The notes under the pieces were generated by a model that was given only the letters and a program-made list of their open reading frames with translations, made no database searches and was not told where the DNA came from. Made by a program: the position numbers and the translations under genes. This document shows, piece by piece, positions 43,206 to 52,067 of a stretch of DNA of 64,000 bases; position 1 is the stretch's first letter; every line of letters starts with the position of its first letter. Location: positions 1 to 64,000 of the forward strand of contig NZ_NHSJ01000045.1 in assembly GCF_002937075.1 (NCBI RefSeq). Direction: 5' to 3'. The DNA is from Rhodoblastus sphagnicola (GTDB lineage: Bacteria > Pseudomonadota > Alphaproteobacteria > Rhizobiales > Beijerinckiaceae).

Positions 43206-43985
43206 ATGGTTGATCTTCCTTCCCTTGTTCAGGCCGCGCATGGCGGCGAAGTCGTTGGCAACCTCGCCCAGCAGTTCGGCCTCTCTTCGGAACAGACCAA
43301 GGCCGCGATTGATTCGCTGACCTCCGCCATCGCGCAGGGCGTGCACAATCATATTCAAAGCGATGAAACCCGCGGCCAGGTGATCGAGGCCCTCAACGAC
43401 CCAACACACCAGCAGGCCTATGCCGATCCGGCCGCCGCGCAAACGCCGCAAGCCTCGGAAGCGGGCCAGAATCTTCTCAACCAGCTTTTCGGCGCGCAGG
43501 GGCTTGGCCAGATCGTCAGCCACGTCTCGACCGAAACCGGAATCGACGCGACCACCCTGAGCGCATTGGCGTCCACGGTCGCCTCCGTCGTCGCGGGCGG
43601 CGTCGCCAAGGTTCTGGCGGAAAGCGGATTCGGTTCGGCGGCGCAAGTCGGCGTCGCGCCCGTCGAACCGGAGGTTGACGCGGAAGAACCGAAACCCGAA
43701 GTTTCGAACACCCAGAAGGTCAAGGGCGTTGGGCCGGGCGCGGCCGTCGGCAGTATCGTCAACCCGCTGTTCAACGCCTTGTTCGGCGCGCTGTTCAAGG
43801 GAAAAATCGCGCCTGCGCGCACGCCTTCCCCTGGCCCTGTCGCCGCGCCCGCGCCCGAACCGGCGGCGGCCTCGGTCGGCGCCGATCTGCAAACCGGCCT
43901 TACCGCGCTTGGCGATCTGCTCAAGTCGTCGCAGGCGTCCGAAGCGCTACAGGGCGTGCTTGGCCAGATTTTCGCCAAGCGCTGA
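43206..43985 (+). CDS. DUF937 family protein
   Basis: I start at the ATG 43206 (MVDLPSLVQAAHGGEVVGNL), with GAGAGG about 8 bp upstream. The 259-residue protein has the DUF937 pattern of Gly/Ala-rich amphipathic helices (LAQQFGLSSEQTKAAIDSLT, then GGVAKVLAESGFG). A Pro-rich linker near 205-220 and a final helical block LLKSSQASEALQGVLGQIF follow. The function of the family is not established. Confidence 0.7.
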   Translation: MVDLPSLVQAAHGGEVVGNLAQQFGLSSEQTKAAIDSLTSAIAQGVHNHIQSDETRGQVIEALNDPTHQQAYADPAAAQTPQASEAGQNLLNQLFGAQGLGQIVSHVSTETGIDATTLSALASTVASVVAGGVAKVLAESGFGSAAQVGVAPVEPEVDAEEPKPEVSNTQKVKGVGPGAAVGSIVNPLFNALFGALFKGKIAPARTPSPGPVAAPAPEPAAASVGADLQTGLTALGDLLKSSQASEALQGVLGQIFAKR

Positions 43986-44167
43986 ACGGGCGGATCCGAC
44001 GCAAGTCTGGCTTGCGTCGATGCAAGATTGCGCAAATCGCGGCCACGCTTTATCTAAGGGCAGTGGCGTAAAGGCGTCGGCGCTCGCCGGCGCCTTTGCT
44101 TTCATGCGGAATGTCGGGGCGTCGCCCCGAAGTTCCGCGCCTTGGGAAAACGTGTCGAAAGAGTTTC

Positions 44168-45568
44168 ATGGCCCGCGACGTTATCGATGAACAGGTCATT
44201 TCGTCGCGCGACGAACTGGTTGGCTGGTTCGAGGCCGGCTCCAAGCCCAACGGTCCGTTCCGCATCGGCACGGAACACGAGAAAATTCCCTTCTACCGCA
44301 TCGACGACCGCCCGGTGCCCTATGGCGGGAGGCTGGATTGCGCGACCTGCGGCATCTCCTCCCTGCTGGAGGCCTTGCGCGTGGCGCAGGGCTGGGAGCC
44401 AATCGAGGACGAGGGCGCGCTGATCGGGCTTTTTGACCCGATCGGCGGCGGCGCGATTTCGCTGGAGCCCGGCGGCCAGTTTGAATTGTCCGGCGCGCCG
44501 TTCGACAACACCCACGAAACCGCCGCCGAACTGGACGCCCATTTCGCCGCCTTGGCGCCCGCCGCCCAAAGCTGCGGCATCGGCTTCCTCGATCTCGGCA
44601 TGAGCCCGCTGTGGCCGCGCGCGGAAACGCCGGTCATGCCCAAGCAGCGCTACGGCATCATGGCGCGCTACATGCCAAAGGTCGGCTCTTACGGCCTCGA
44701 CATGATGTTCCGCACCTCGACGGTGCAGACCAACATCGACTTCGCCTCCGAGGCCGACATGGTGGCCAAGTTGCGCCTGGGCCTGAGCCTGCAACCGCTG
44801 ATCACCGCTTTGTTCGCCAACTCGCCCTTCACCGACGGCAAGCCCAACGGTTTTCAGTCGATGCGGTCGCAAATCTGGACCGACACCGACAAGGCGCGCA
44901 CGGGCATGCTGCCCTTCGCGTTCCAGTCAGGCATGGGCTTTGAAGCCTTTGTCGATTACGCGCTGGACGTGCCGCTCTATTTCGTCAAGCGCGGCGACGT
45001 CTATCACGATGTCGCCGGCGCTTCGTTCCGCGACCTGCTGGCGGGCAGGCTCGCGGCGCTGCCGGGCGAGCGCGCGACCATGTCGGACTGGGCCAATCAC
45101 CTCTCGACCATTTTCCCGGAGGTGCGGCTGAAGCGCTATATCGAGATGCGCGGCGCCGATGTCGGGCCGAAAAGCCATATTCTGGCGCTCACCGCCTTTT
45201 GCGCGGGGCTGTTCTATGACGCGCAAGCCAGCGAAGCGGCCTGGGATCTGGTTAAGCACTGGAGCGACGAAGACCGCCAGACTCTTCGCGGCGCCGTTCC
45301 GCGCGAGGGCCTGGCGGCTCGGGTCGCGGGGATGAGCCTGCTCGATCTCTCGCGGAAAATCCTGCCGCTGGCGCGTCAAGGGCTGGAGCGGCGCGCCCGC
45401 GTCGACGCGTCCGGCCGCGACGAAGCCATTTATCTGGAACCGCTGGAGGAGATTGCCGCCAGCGCCCAGACTCTCGCCAGCCGGAGGCTCGCCCTCTACC
45501 ACGGCGACGTTTCGGCGGGGGGCTGGGGCCGCGACATCAAACGCGCGTTTATCGACTGCGTTTACTGA
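44168..45568 (+). CDS. gshA: Glutamate--cysteine ligase, plant/alphaproteobacterial type
   Basis: From the ATG at 44168 the product has 466 residues, normal for the class 3 enzyme. Motifs are FRIGTEHEKIPFY near 32-44, EPGGQFELSG near 101-110 and an M-A-R-Y-M-P block near 164-169. A TSTVQTNIDF segment follows, then IEMRGAD near 329-335. It makes gamma-glutamylcysteine, the first step of glutathione synthesis. The last 7 bp overlap the end of a convergent small gene. Confidence 0.93.
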   Translation: MARDVIDEQVISSRDELVGWFEAGSKPNGPFRIGTEHEKIPFYRIDDRPVPYGGRLDCATCGISSLLEALRVAQGWEPIEDEGALIGLFDPIGGGAISLEPGGQFELSGAPFDNTHETAAELDAHFAALAPAAQSCGIGFLDLGMSPLWPRAETPVMPKQRYGIMARYMPKVGSYGLDMMFRTSTVQTNIDFASEADMVAKLRLGLSLQPLITALFANSPFTDGKPNGFQSMRSQIWTDTDKARTGMLPFAFQSGMGFEAFVDYALDVPLYFVKRGDVYHDVAGASFRDLLAGRLAALPGERATMSDWANHLSTIFPEVRLKRYIEMRGADVGPKSHILALTAFCAGLFYDAQASEAAWDLVKHWSDEDRQTLRGAVPREGLAARVAGMSLLDLSRKILPLARQGLERRARVDASGRDEAIYLEPLEEIAASAQTLASRRLALYHGDVSAGGWGRDIKRAFIDCVY

Positions 45569-45858
45569 TCGCCGACAAAATTCATCTGCTTCAGCCGCAC
45601 GCGCTGTTCGGGCGCGTAGGCGCTGACGGCGCGTGAACCGCTTCGGCTGAAATCCGGCCCTGGAGGCAGCGGCGCCGCAAACAGGCTGCGCGCGTCGGTC
45701 GCCAGACCCGCACGCAGGCCGCTTTCGAGCCGCACGCGACCATGGTCCTGCGCGAGAACGGGCGCGGCGAAGAAGGCAAGGGCTGAGCAGGCGAGCATTG
45801 AGCAGGCGAGCAATTTGCGTAGCGGAAGGGCAGTCATGCGGACAGCATTCATGCTCAT
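45562..45858 (-). CDS. Small exported hypothetical protein
   Basis: The 98-residue product has a clear signal peptide: Arg/Lys near the start, then LLACSMLACSALAFFAAPVLA with a cleavage site near residue 36. The mature part is about 60 residues, Arg-rich and without a known domain. It ends in the convergent overlap with gshA. No family recognised. Confidence 0.5.
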   Translation of the reverse strand: MSMNAVRMTALPLRKLLACSMLACSALAFFAAPVLAQDHGRVRLESGLRAGLATDARSLFAAPLPPGPDFSRSGSRAVSAYAPEQRVRLKQMNFVGDQ

Positions 45859-45910
45859 GTTTCAACGCAACAAGATGGCGAGATCATGTCGGCGCGTCTC
45901 CCCGCCGGGG

Positions 45911-46657
45911 TCAGCCCGCCAAATCTCCCAGAACCGTCTGAACCAGGGTCAAGGCCGCCACCGCCGCGGTATCGGCGCGCAACACGCGCGGCCCCAGCGA
46001 TAACGGCGCGACCGGCGCCAATTCGCGCAATCGGGCGCGTTCGGTTTGGTCGAACCCGCCCTCCGGGCCAATCAGCACGGCGAATTTTTCAAAACCGGCG
46101 CCCGCCGCGCGCAAGGCCGCGACGGGATCGGCGATGGCGGCGGCTTCGTCGCAAAAAATCAGCAGGCGATCATCAGGCCATTGGTCCAGCACGCGATCGA
46201 GCTTCTCCTCGGGGAAAATTTCAGCCAGGGCGATGATGCCGCATTGCTCCGCCGCCTCGATGGCGTTGGCGCGCAGGCGGTCGAGATTGATCCGGCTGGC
46301 CTGGGTGCGCCGGGTCAGCACCGGGCGCAGCCGCCGCGCGCCCATTTCCACCGCCTTCTGCGCCATATAGTCGAGCCGGGCGTGTTTCAGCGGCGCGAAC
46401 AGGTAGTCCACGTCCGGCAAAAACTCCTGTTCGCGCGTGCGCGTCTCGACCGTCAGCGTCGCCGCCTTTTTCGCCGCATGGGCCAGGGCGCGCCACTCGC
46501 CGTCGCGGCCGTTGAAGACCAGCAGGCGCGCGCCTTCGCTCAAGCGCAGCACGTTGAAGAGATAGTTGCCCTGCTCGCGGCTGAGTTCGACCCGCGCGCC
46601 TTCGCTCAAGGGCGCATCGACGAACAGGCGCTGGGAGGTGAAATCGAGACGGGTCAT
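45911..46657 (-). CDS. rsmE: 16S rRNA (uracil-1498-N3)-methyltransferase RsmE
   Basis: The 248-residue protein has an N-terminal PUA-like domain (1-75) and a SPOUT knot with LLIFCDEAAA, IGPEGGFDQTE and LSLGPRVLRADTAAVAAL near the end. These are the RsmE hallmarks. It methylates U1498 of 16S rRNA in the 30S subunit. The ATG overlaps the stop of the upstream DsbD-like gene by four bases. Confidence 0.93.
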   Translation of the reverse strand: MTRLDFTSQRLFVDAPLSEGARVELSREQGNYLFNVLRLSEGARLLVFNGRDGEWRALAHAAKKAATLTVETRTREQEFLPDVDYLFAPLKHARLDYMAQKAVEMGARRLRPVLTRRTQASRINLDRLRANAIEAAEQCGIIALAEIFPEEKLDRVLDQWPDDRLLIFCDEAAAIADPVAALRAAGAGFEKFAVLIGPEGGFDQTERARLRELAPVAPLSLGPRVLRADTAAVAALTLVQTVLGDLAG

Positions 46658-47415
46658 TTCAAGTCCAGTGAAAACTCGACCGGCGCCGCGCCAGCCAGTG
46701 TGAAACGCAGGGAAGGCGGCGCGTCGGATGCAGGCCGCTGGTCGAGAGTGAGCAGAACGCCTTCCGGCGTTCTTTGGCTCTCAACGTGAACGCCCGCCGG
46801 CGCTTCGACAAACACGTCGGTCACCCCCGTTGTTGTGCGCAGAAACCATTGCGCCGCGCCGGCGCGCGCGACCGAAGCGAAGCCTGAAGTCTCCCGCGCA
46901 TCCAGCGGGCGCGGGATGCGCGCGAAATACTCGGCGAAACCGGGGGGCGCCACGCCCTGCGGCGGCAGATCGAGGCGCAGATCGGCATGGGCGGGAATGC
47001 AGAGCTGCGCGCAAACGGCGTAATCCACCGCGACCGCCAGCCCGATCGTCCCGGCCGGGTCTTTTGCGCTCAGGCGCAGCAGAAAAACCACCTCATGCTT
47101 GTAGCCGATGGCTTGAAACCCCGCCTCGTCGAAGCGCGCTGGAACCGGAAACAAAGCTTCGGCCGAACCGAGATTGTCGGATTTCGAGAAATCGAAGTTT
47201 GGGGCGACGCCGGCGTCGCCGGGATCGCGCCAGTAGGTCAGGGCGTCGCCGGGCAGGCGGATGCGCAGGCCGGCGTAACGGCCGGAGGACGCCAGGCCGC
47301 CGTCGATCAGTTGCGCGTCGGCGACCGGCGCGGCGCCGGCTTGCCCAGGCAAGGGCGCCAGCGCCGAAATTATGAGAACAAAAAGAATCGCCGGGGGTTT
47401 TCTTTGCGCGTCCAT
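46654..47415 (-). CDS. Exported DsbD N-terminal (DsbD-alpha) domain protein
   Basis: The 253-residue product has a signal peptide (about 1-28) and a periplasmic immunoglobulin-like domain. DYAVCAQLCIPAHAD near 130-145 contains the C-x3-C pair of DsbD-alpha, the part of DsbD that passes electrons to periplasmic thioredoxin-like partners. The membrane and C-terminal DsbD domains are absent, so it needs a partner such as a CcdA/ScsB-type protein that is not in the window. It is translationally coupled to rsmE. Confidence 0.75.
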   Translation of the reverse strand: MDAQRKPPAILFVLIISALAPLPGQAGAAPVADAQLIDGGLASSGRYAGLRIRLPGDALTYWRDPGDAGVAPNFDFSKSDNLGSAEALFPVPARFDEAGFQAIGYKHEVVFLLRLSAKDPAGTIGLAVAVDYAVCAQLCIPAHADLRLDLPPQGVAPPGFAEYFARIPRPLDARETSGFASVARAGAAQWFLRTTTGVTDVFVEAPAGVHVESQRTPEGVLLTLDQRPASDAPPSLRFTLAGAAPVEFSLDLK

Positions 47416-47555
47416 CCTTTAGCATGCTCTTTCAGGAAAGTTGCGGGGCCGCACGGCCGTTCTGGATCGCGATTCGGCCGCATTCAGAATAGAAGTCCTT
47501 GTTTTCGCATGGTCTTGCGAAAGTTTGCGTTCACTCCGCCGCGCCGCTCGATGGG

Positions 47556-48161
47556 ATGCACGACGTGACCGGTACGATTGGCAAAAAATTCCTGGACGGG
47601 CAATGTCTCGTGGCCATGCCGACCCTGCGGGAGCAGATTTTCGAGCGTGCGGTGGTCTATATCTGCGCGCATTCCGAGGACGGCGCCATGGGATTGATCC
47701 TCAATCATCCCTCGCCCGGCGTGAGCCTGCGCGAGCTGCTGCTGCAGCTCAAGGTGATCGAGACGCCCGGCCACGCCCGCCTCAGCCCCGACCTGGAGGT
47801 GATGCGGGTGTTGAACGGCGGTCCGGTGGAAACCACGCGCGGCTTCGTGCTCCATTCCGCCGATTATAAAGGCGGCGAGACGACGCTCCCCATCGACCGG
47901 GACGTCTGCCTGACGGCGACGCTGGACATTTTGCGCGCCATGGCGCTGAACGAGGGTCCGCGCCAGGCGGTGCTGGCGCTTGGCTATGCCGGCTGGTCGG
48001 CGGGGCAGTTGGAGAGCGAAATCCTGGCCAATAGCTGGATGATCGTTCCGGCGGACCCCGACCTGTTGTTCGACCAGGACCACGAAACCAAATATGAGCG
48101 GGCGCTGCACGCCATCGGGGTCAATCTCGGCTTTTTGTCGGAGCAGGCCGGGCACGCATGA
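47556..48161 (+). CDS. YqgE/AlgH family protein
   Basis: The 201-residue protein (ATG at 47556, MHDVTGTIGKKFLDGQCLVA) matches UPF0301/YqgE. It has the early F-L-x-G-x-x-L-V-A-M-P, YICAHSEDGAMGLILNHP, VLNGGPVETTRGFVLHS and LGYAGWSAGQLESEI motifs. It is cytosolic and its molecular role is not settled; in pseudomonads AlgH affects alginate genes. A REP-like element follows the stop. Confidence 0.9.
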   Translation: MHDVTGTIGKKFLDGQCLVAMPTLREQIFERAVVYICAHSEDGAMGLILNHPSPGVSLRELLLQLKVIETPGHARLSPDLEVMRVLNGGPVETTRGFVLHSADYKGGETTLPIDRDVCLTATLDILRAMALNEGPRQAVLALGYAGWSAGQLESEILANSWMIVPADPDLLFDQDHETKYERALHAIGVNLGFLSEQAGHA

Positions 48162-48169
48162 TTTCCCAT

Positions 48170-48225
48170 TAGCCCTCATGGCGAGGAGGAGGCGCGGCCT
48201 CCGTCTCGAACCAGGAGGGCGGTCC
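48170..48225. repeat. REP-like intergenic element, copy 1
   Basis: The stretch starts TAGCCCTCATGGCGAGGAGG and runs through GCGGCCTCCGTCTCGAA to GGAGGGCGGTCC. It is an imperfect palindrome. The second copy at 59653-59710 shares the TTAGCCCTCAT start, the GTCTCGAA centre and the GAGGGCGGTCC end. It lies between yqgE and the GGDEF-EAL gene. Confidence 0.7.
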
Positions 48226-48326
48226 ACAGGTAACCGGATCCAAAGAGAATTCTCCCTTCGAGACGGGAGTTCGCGGGGCCTCCTCTGGGTGAGGGGATTG
48301 TGGCGGCGGCAAGGATTCGCGGCGCC

Positions 48327-51227
48327 TCAAGCCACTGGTTCGGCCGCCGCGCCGACCAGTTTGCGCGCGTCGGCGCCGCTGAGCGGCTGGCCGAAAGCAA
48401 AACCTTCCGCATATTCGCAGCCGATCTGCGACAGTTCGATCACGTCGGACTCGCTCTCCGCGCCTTCCGCGATCACGTCCATGCCGAAATCATGGGCCAG
48501 CGACACGATGGAGCGCAGCATCACCGCGCGGTCGCCGCCGCCGTCCTGGCGCACGAAGGCGCGGTCGATCTTGATGGAATCGAACGGGAAGCGCTGCAAA
48601 TAGGCCAGCGACGAATAGCCGGAGCCGAAATCGTCCAGCGACAGGCCCGCGCCGACCTCTTTCAGCCGGTTCATCAATTGGACGGAGAATTCGGGATTTT
48701 CCATCGCCAGCATTTCGCTCAGCTCCAGCCGGAAGGAGTTGGGCGCGACATGGGCGCGGGTCAGGACATTTTTCACGTCGGTGACCAGATCGTTGCGCAG
48801 GAGCTGCCGCGACGAAATGTTGACGGTGACGAAGATCGGAGGATCGACCACCAGCGCCCGCTGCCAGGCGGCGAGTTCGCGCGCGGCGCGCTGCAACACG
48901 AACAGGCTGAGATCCACGGTCAGGCCGGTTTCCTCGGCCAGCGGCAAAAAGTCCGCCTGCTCGATCTTGCCGATGCGCGGATGTTGCCAGCGCAACAGCG
49001 TCTCAAAACCCGCGACGGTGCGATCCTGCAAGCGCACGACCGGCAGGAAGCAGAGCTTGATTTCGTCGCGGTCGATGGCGCGGCGCAATTCGCTCTCCAG
49101 CGCCTGCTGGTTGGAGGTCTGCGAGCGCATGGACGGGCGGAACACCTCGATGCGGCCGCCGCCGTCGCGCTTGGCGTAGCGCATGGCGATTTCGGCGTCC
49201 TTGAGCATGTCCTCGCGCTTGGGATGCCATTGCGGATCGTAAAGCGCGATGCCGATGGATACGGAAAGGCCGATTTCCCGGTTCGCAAAAGTCACCGGGG
49301 TGGACAGGGTGCGGCGGATGCGTTCGGCGAGCGCGACAATGGCCTCGGTCTGATCCTCCGAGACCAGAATGACCGCGAACAGATCGTTGGAAATGCGCGC
49401 CAGCGTGTCGCGTGGCTGTAGCAGGCGGCCAAGCCGGCGCGCCACGGTGAGCAGGATGGAATCGCCGGCGGAGACCCCGACGGAATCGTTGATCTTCTTG
49501 AACCGGTCGATGTCGATGCACACCACGGTGGGGCGATGACCCTGCTGGCCCTGGCTGTCCTGGCTCTCGGCAAGAGTCAGCGACATGTCGAGCCGGTCGA
49601 AGAAGATTTCGCGATTCGGCAGGCCCGTCAGATTGTCGTGGACGGAATCGTGCAGCAGGCGTTCGAGGGCGTTCTTCTGGTCGGTGACATCGGCCAGCGT
49701 GCCCACCAACCGCACCACCTGCCCGTCCGGCCCGACCACGGGACGGGCGCGCAGCCGGAACCAGAAATAATGGCCATCGGCGGCGTGAAGGCGGAAATCC
49801 TGGGCCAGCCGTCCGCGCCTTTGCGCGATCACCGTGTCGAGGCAGGCGCGGTAACGGTCGCGGTCCTGCGGATGCAGCACATTGATCCAGGACGACGCCG
49901 ACCCTTCCAGGGCGCCCCGGCCCAGGCCCAACTGCTCCTCGATCTCGGAGCTGACATAGATCAGGTCGGCGATCACGTCCCAGTCGAAGATGATTTCGTT
50001 GGCGCCGGTCAGAGCCAGCGCCTTGCGCTCGACGTCGGTGATGGCGCCATGGGCGACGCCCCCGGAGGCGAAGGCGCTTTGCATGATGGTGAAGCCGATC
50101 AGCATGACCAGCAGCACCAGGCCCCCGAGCAGAGCCGGCGAGGCCAGATCGTTGTTGATCGCGCCATTGACGGTGAAACCCGCCGCCGACACCCAGACCA
50201 TCAGCAGCAGCCAGGTCGGGATCAGCATGACCGCGCGCTCGACGCCGTGGGTGGCGAGATAGACCACCAGAATGAAGCCGACCCCGGCTATGGTGGCGAG
50301 CGAAATGCGGGCCACGCCGGCCGCGACCGGCGCGTCGTAAACGGCGAGCCCGGCCAGCGCCAGCAGGAAGACGATCCAGACGCCCGCGAGTTGCGAGGCG
50401 CGGACATGCCAGCGGCTCAGGTTGAGATAGGCGAACAGGAACACCACCAGCGTGGCCGCCAGCACGGTTTCGGCGCCGGCGCGCCAGATGCGGTCGGCAT
50501 TGGCCTCGGTTCCGAACACCTTGGACCAGAAACCGAAATCGATGCAGACATAGGCCAGCACCGCCCAGGCCAGAGCGGCGGCGGCGGGGAAGATCACCGC
50601 GCCCTTGACGACGAAAACGATGGTCAGGAACAGGGCCAGCAGCCCGCCTATGCCGATGACAATGCCCTTGTAGAGCATCAGCCCGGTGGTCTTGTCCTTG
50701 TAGGCCTCGGGCTCCCATAAATAGAGCTGCGGCAGTTTCGGCGTCTTCAGCTCGGCGACATAAGTGACCGTGGCGCCCGGATCGAGCGTCAGCCGGAACA
50801 CATCGGCGTCGGCCATGTCCTGCTTTTCCGGCGCTATGCCCTGCGACGCGGTGATTTCGGCGATGCGCTCGGCGCCCAGGTCGGGCCAGATCACGCCTGA
50901 ATTGACGAGGCGATAATGCGGGGCGACGATCAGGCGCTCCATCTGCTCGTCGGTGTCGTTGGTCAGGGCGAACACGATCCAGGACGGACGCGCGCCCTGT
51001 TCGCGCGCGTGAACCTCGATGCGACGGACGATGCCGTCCGAGCCCGGCGCGGTGGAAACCTGGATGCGGTCGCCCTGGTTGGAATAGTTCTCGACCCAGT
51101 GCGTCAGATCGATCGCCTGGGCGTCGGGCGGCACGCGCACGGATTCCACCGCTCCCGCCGGAACGGAGACGGTCAGCCACGCGACAACAGGAAGAATGAG
51201 CAGGAGAACCAGACGAAACAGGCGCAC
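48327..51227 (-). CDS. Membrane GGDEF-EAL protein with PAS domain; cyclase site degenerate
   Basis: The 966-residue protein has a signal peptide, a periplasmic 7TMR-DISM-like sensor domain (about 30-180) and about eight membrane helices (about 185-400). A PAS domain follows at about 405-520, then GGDEF and EAL domains. The GGDEF signature is replaced by S-N-D-L-F in RISNDLFAVIL, so it should not make c-di-GMP. The EAL motif reads E-T-L (FETLLRW), but NISSRQL, ELSE, DDFGSGYSS, KID and AEGAE remain, so c-di-GMP breakdown is plausible. The C-terminus ends near LSGADARKLVGAA. Confidence 0.88.
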   Translation of the reverse strand: MRLFRLVLLLILPVVAWLTVSVPAGAVESVRVPPDAQAIDLTHWVENYSNQGDRIQVSTAPGSDGIVRRIEVHAREQGARPSWIVFALTNDTDEQMERLIVAPHYRLVNSGVIWPDLGAERIAEITASQGIAPEKQDMADADVFRLTLDPGATVTYVAELKTPKLPQLYLWEPEAYKDKTTGLMLYKGIVIGIGGLLALFLTIVFVVKGAVIFPAAAALAWAVLAYVCIDFGFWSKVFGTEANADRIWRAGAETVLAATLVVFLFAYLNLSRWHVRASQLAGVWIVFLLALAGLAVYDAPVAAGVARISLATIAGVGFILVVYLATHGVERAVMLIPTWLLLMVWVSAAGFTVNGAINNDLASPALLGGLVLLVMLIGFTIMQSAFASGGVAHGAITDVERKALALTGANEIIFDWDVIADLIYVSSEIEEQLGLGRGALEGSASSWINVLHPQDRDRYRACLDTVIAQRRGRLAQDFRLHAADGHYFWFRLRARPVVGPDGQVVRLVGTLADVTDQKNALERLLHDSVHDNLTGLPNREIFFDRLDMSLTLAESQDSQGQQGHRPTVVCIDIDRFKKINDSVGVSAGDSILLTVARRLGRLLQPRDTLARISNDLFAVILVSEDQTEAIVALAERIRRTLSTPVTFANREIGLSVSIGIALYDPQWHPKREDMLKDAEIAMRYAKRDGGGRIEVFRPSMRSQTSNQQALESELRRAIDRDEIKLCFLPVVRLQDRTVAGFETLLRWQHPRIGKIEQADFLPLAEETGLTVDLSLFVLQRAARELAAWQRALVVDPPIFVTVNISSRQLLRNDLVTDVKNVLTRAHVAPNSFRLELSEMLAMENPEFSVQLMNRLKEVGAGLSLDDFGSGYSSLAYLQRFPFDSIKIDRAFVRQDGGGDRAVMLRSIVSLAHDFGMDVIAEGAESESDVIELSQIGCEYAEGFAFGQPLSGADARKLVGAAAEPVA

Positions 51228-51392
51228 GTGACCTTGAGCGAGGGTTTAGCCATTGTAGGGCGGGGCGGGGCGGAACGCCTGCGCCTTGTTCGTGTCGAAT
51301 GTGTGTCCAGCTTAGCCTTAGAAGCGATGGGCCTCCGCGTCCAGAGGCGCTGAGCAAAAGGCGCCGGATTCATTGCTATTTTCTGTCGATTT

Positions 51393-51998
51393 TTAACGGT
51401 CGGGCGGCGCGGAGCCGAGGAAGTCGCTTTCGAGCAAGCCAAACAGGAGGTGGTCCTGCCAGGCGCTGTCGATCAGCAGGTAGGCGCGGGCGAAGCCCTC
51501 ATGCTGGAATCCGAGCCGCTCCAGCAGGCGCCGGGAGCGTTCGTTGTGCGGCGCGCAGGCGGCCTCGACCCGGTGCAGCCGCAAGTCGGTGAAAGCGTGG
51601 CGCAAGGCCGCGTGGACGCCTTTGGACATATAGCCCTGGCCGGCGAAGGCCTCGCCCATCCAATAGCCGAGCGTGGCGCACTGGGCGACGCCGCGCCTGA
51701 TATTGCCAAGCGTCAGGCCGCCGAGCAGCGCGTGGTCCTGTTCGCGGAACAGCAGGAAGGAATAGGCCTGATCGTCCTGACGGTCGCGGTCCTGACGCAG
51801 CAAGCGGCGGCGAAAACCGGCGCGGCTGAGATCGTCGGCGGGCCAGCGCGGCTCCCAGGGTTTCAGGAACGCCCGGCTGTCGGCGCGCAAGTCGCGCCAG
51901 CACTCGAAATCCCTGTTCATGGCGGGGCGCAGATAGACCCCCTCGCCAGGGATGACCTGTTCGGCGGGCTTGCGGCGCGACAGCGTGAAAAAGCTCAT
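51393..51998 (-). CDS. GNAT acetyltransferase, RimJ/RimL type
   Basis: From the ATG at 51998 (MSFFTLSRRKPAEQVIPGEG) the product has 201 residues. It shows the RimJ-like order YLRPAMNRDFECWRDLR, then GYWMGEAFAGQGYMSKGVHA (acetyl-CoA loop), HRVEAACAPHNERSRRLLERLGF and GFARAYLLIDSAWQDHLLF. Such enzymes acetylate protein N-termini, for instance ribosomal protein S5 by RimJ. It is the third gene on the minus strand after thrC and the M16 gene. Confidence 0.9.
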   Translation of the reverse strand: MSFFTLSRRKPAEQVIPGEGVYLRPAMNRDFECWRDLRADSRAFLKPWEPRWPADDLSRAGFRRRLLRQDRDRQDDQAYSFLLFREQDHALLGGLTLGNIRRGVAQCATLGYWMGEAFAGQGYMSKGVHAALRHAFTDLRLHRVEAACAPHNERSRRLLERLGFQHEGFARAYLLIDSAWQDHLLFGLLESDFLGSAPPDR

Positions 51999-52067
51999 AA
52001 CGGGCGGCTGCGAAGGCATTTGTTCTTTTTGGCGCGACGACGGAACGCCATCTCGTCCCCGGTTAAT

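Noticed and set aside
49003-51357. A 784-codon minus-strand frame overlapping the GGDEF-EAL gene
   Set aside because: It is an Arg/Gly-rich shadow of the real gene in another phase and shows no domain.
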